A DNA stretch of 6,306 nucleotides from NCBI GenBank assembly GCA_913009915.1, contig CAJVYZ010000181.1, positions 1 to 6,306 of the forward strand, in the 5' to 3' direction. Both the position numbers and the translations under genes were made by a program. Each line of letters begins with the position of its first letter. Within the stretch, counting starts at the first letter, position 1. The stretch is from an uncultured Gemmatimonadota bacterium. GTDB lineage: Bacteria > Gemmatimonadota > Gemmatimonadetes > Gemmatimonadales > GWC2-71-9. Positions 5,940-6,306 of this stretch are shown piece by piece. The notes under the pieces are model-generated. The model was given only the letters and a program-made list of their open reading frames with translations, was not told where the DNA came from and ran no database searches.

Positions 5940-6306
5940 ATGAAGATCTCCGAGCTGATGCAGACCGATTTGGCCGCGATTGCCGCTGATTCCTCTCTCG
6001 GGGAGGCCCTCACGATGCTGGTGGACGCCCACGTTCTGGCGCTGCCGGCGCTCGACGCCCACGGCAAGTTCGTCGGGGTGCTGTCCACTTCCGATCTCCT
6101 CGAAGCGCTCGCCGAGCATCGTAACGGAGACGTGGTAGCGTTGCTGGGCGACACCCGCGTCAAGGACTTGATGACACCCCAGCCCCAGTACGTGGCGCCC
6201 GACGATGACGTCAAGAAGGCCGCCCAGGAGATGCTGTACCTGGGCATTCACCGCGTCTTCGTCGTCGAGGGTGATGTCCTGGTGGGCGTGCTGTCCCAAA
6301 GCGACG
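5940..6306 (+). CDS. two-CBS-domain protein (3' end beyond window)
   Basis: ATG at 5940 with GAGG at 5931-5934, five bases upstream. The frame stays open to the window end, giving 122 complete codons of an incomplete gene. Residues 1-56 form a first CBS motif (MKISELMQTD, then LPALDAHGKFVGVLSTSDLLEAL) and residues 74-122 a second (VKDLMTPQPQYVAPDDDV, then HRVFVVEGDVLVGVLSQSD), separated by a short linker. Paired CBS domains (Bateman modules) bind adenine nucleotides or similar ligands and regulate enzymes, channels or transporters. No other domain is visible, so this is a stand-alone CBS-pair protein, or the regulatory N-terminus of something longer. It is divergent from the TonB-like gene and may be controlled by the phased repeats upstream. 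The partner is unknown. Confidence 0.93.
   Translation, partial: MKISELMQTDLAAIAADSSLGEALTMLVDAHVLALPALDAHGKFVGVLSTSDLLEALAEHRNGDVVALLGDTRVKDLMTPQPQYVAPDDDVKKAAQEMLYLGIHRVFVVEGDVLVGVLSQSD

Noticed and set aside
5844..6299. Minus-strand ORFs of 151 and 119 residues across the right end
   Set aside because: They are antisense to a clear two-CBS-domain gene that is open to the window edge.

Overview
The window is a piece of GC-rich bacterial chromosome, probably one end of a metagenome or draft contig. Its first 64 bases are not biological: they are an error-containing copy of the Illumina P5/TruSeq universal adapter joined to genomic sequence at about base 65. The organism looks Gram-negative, because the minus-strand gene at 4686-5654 encodes a TonB-like energy-transducer N-terminus with a proline-rich periplasmic linker. 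That feature, the carboxypeptidase-regulatory-like C-terminus and the GC-rich codon use together would fit Gemmatimonadota or a similar lineage. This placement is an inference from style, not from a marker gene.

Left part (85-4605, plus strand): four genes sit head to tail with overlaps of 22, 1 and 1 bases, so they almost certainly form one translationally coupled operon. They are a DUF4350 membrane protein, a MoxR-family AAA+ ATPase, a DUF58 (vWA-like) membrane protein and a PLP-dependent low-specificity L-threonine aldolase. DUF4350-MoxR-DUF58 is a known conserved cassette in which the MoxR ATPase is thought to act as a chaperone or remodelling factor for membrane and vWA partners. The usual further upstream member (DUF4129 and related genes) would lie beyond the adapter junction. 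The threonine aldolase has a strong ribosome-binding site and starts on the DUF58 stop codon; it is the unexpected member.

Middle (4606-4685): an 80-base gap between convergent genes, mostly filled by eight degenerate 7-base tandem repeats that end one base from the stop codon of the minus-strand gene. No intrinsic terminator is visible there.

Right part: the minus-strand TonB-like hybrid protein and a plus-strand two-CBS-domain protein (5940 onward, cut by the window end) are divergent. The 285 bases between them hold, on the TonB-like side, a terminator-type cUUCGg hairpin with a U-tract and a second hairpin next to a Shine-Dalgarno-like sequence. On the CBS side they hold four TCA-containing units spaced exactly 11 bases apart that run into a weak -10-like hexamer, an arrangement reminiscent of PhoB/PhoP/OmpR-type operators. 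I see no phage, IS element, CRISPR array, rRNA or convincing tRNA. The points most worth a second look are the TonB N-terminus joined to a non-TonB C-terminal domain, the regulated-looking divergent intergenic region, the threonine aldolase coupled to the MoxR cassette, and the heptamer repeats.
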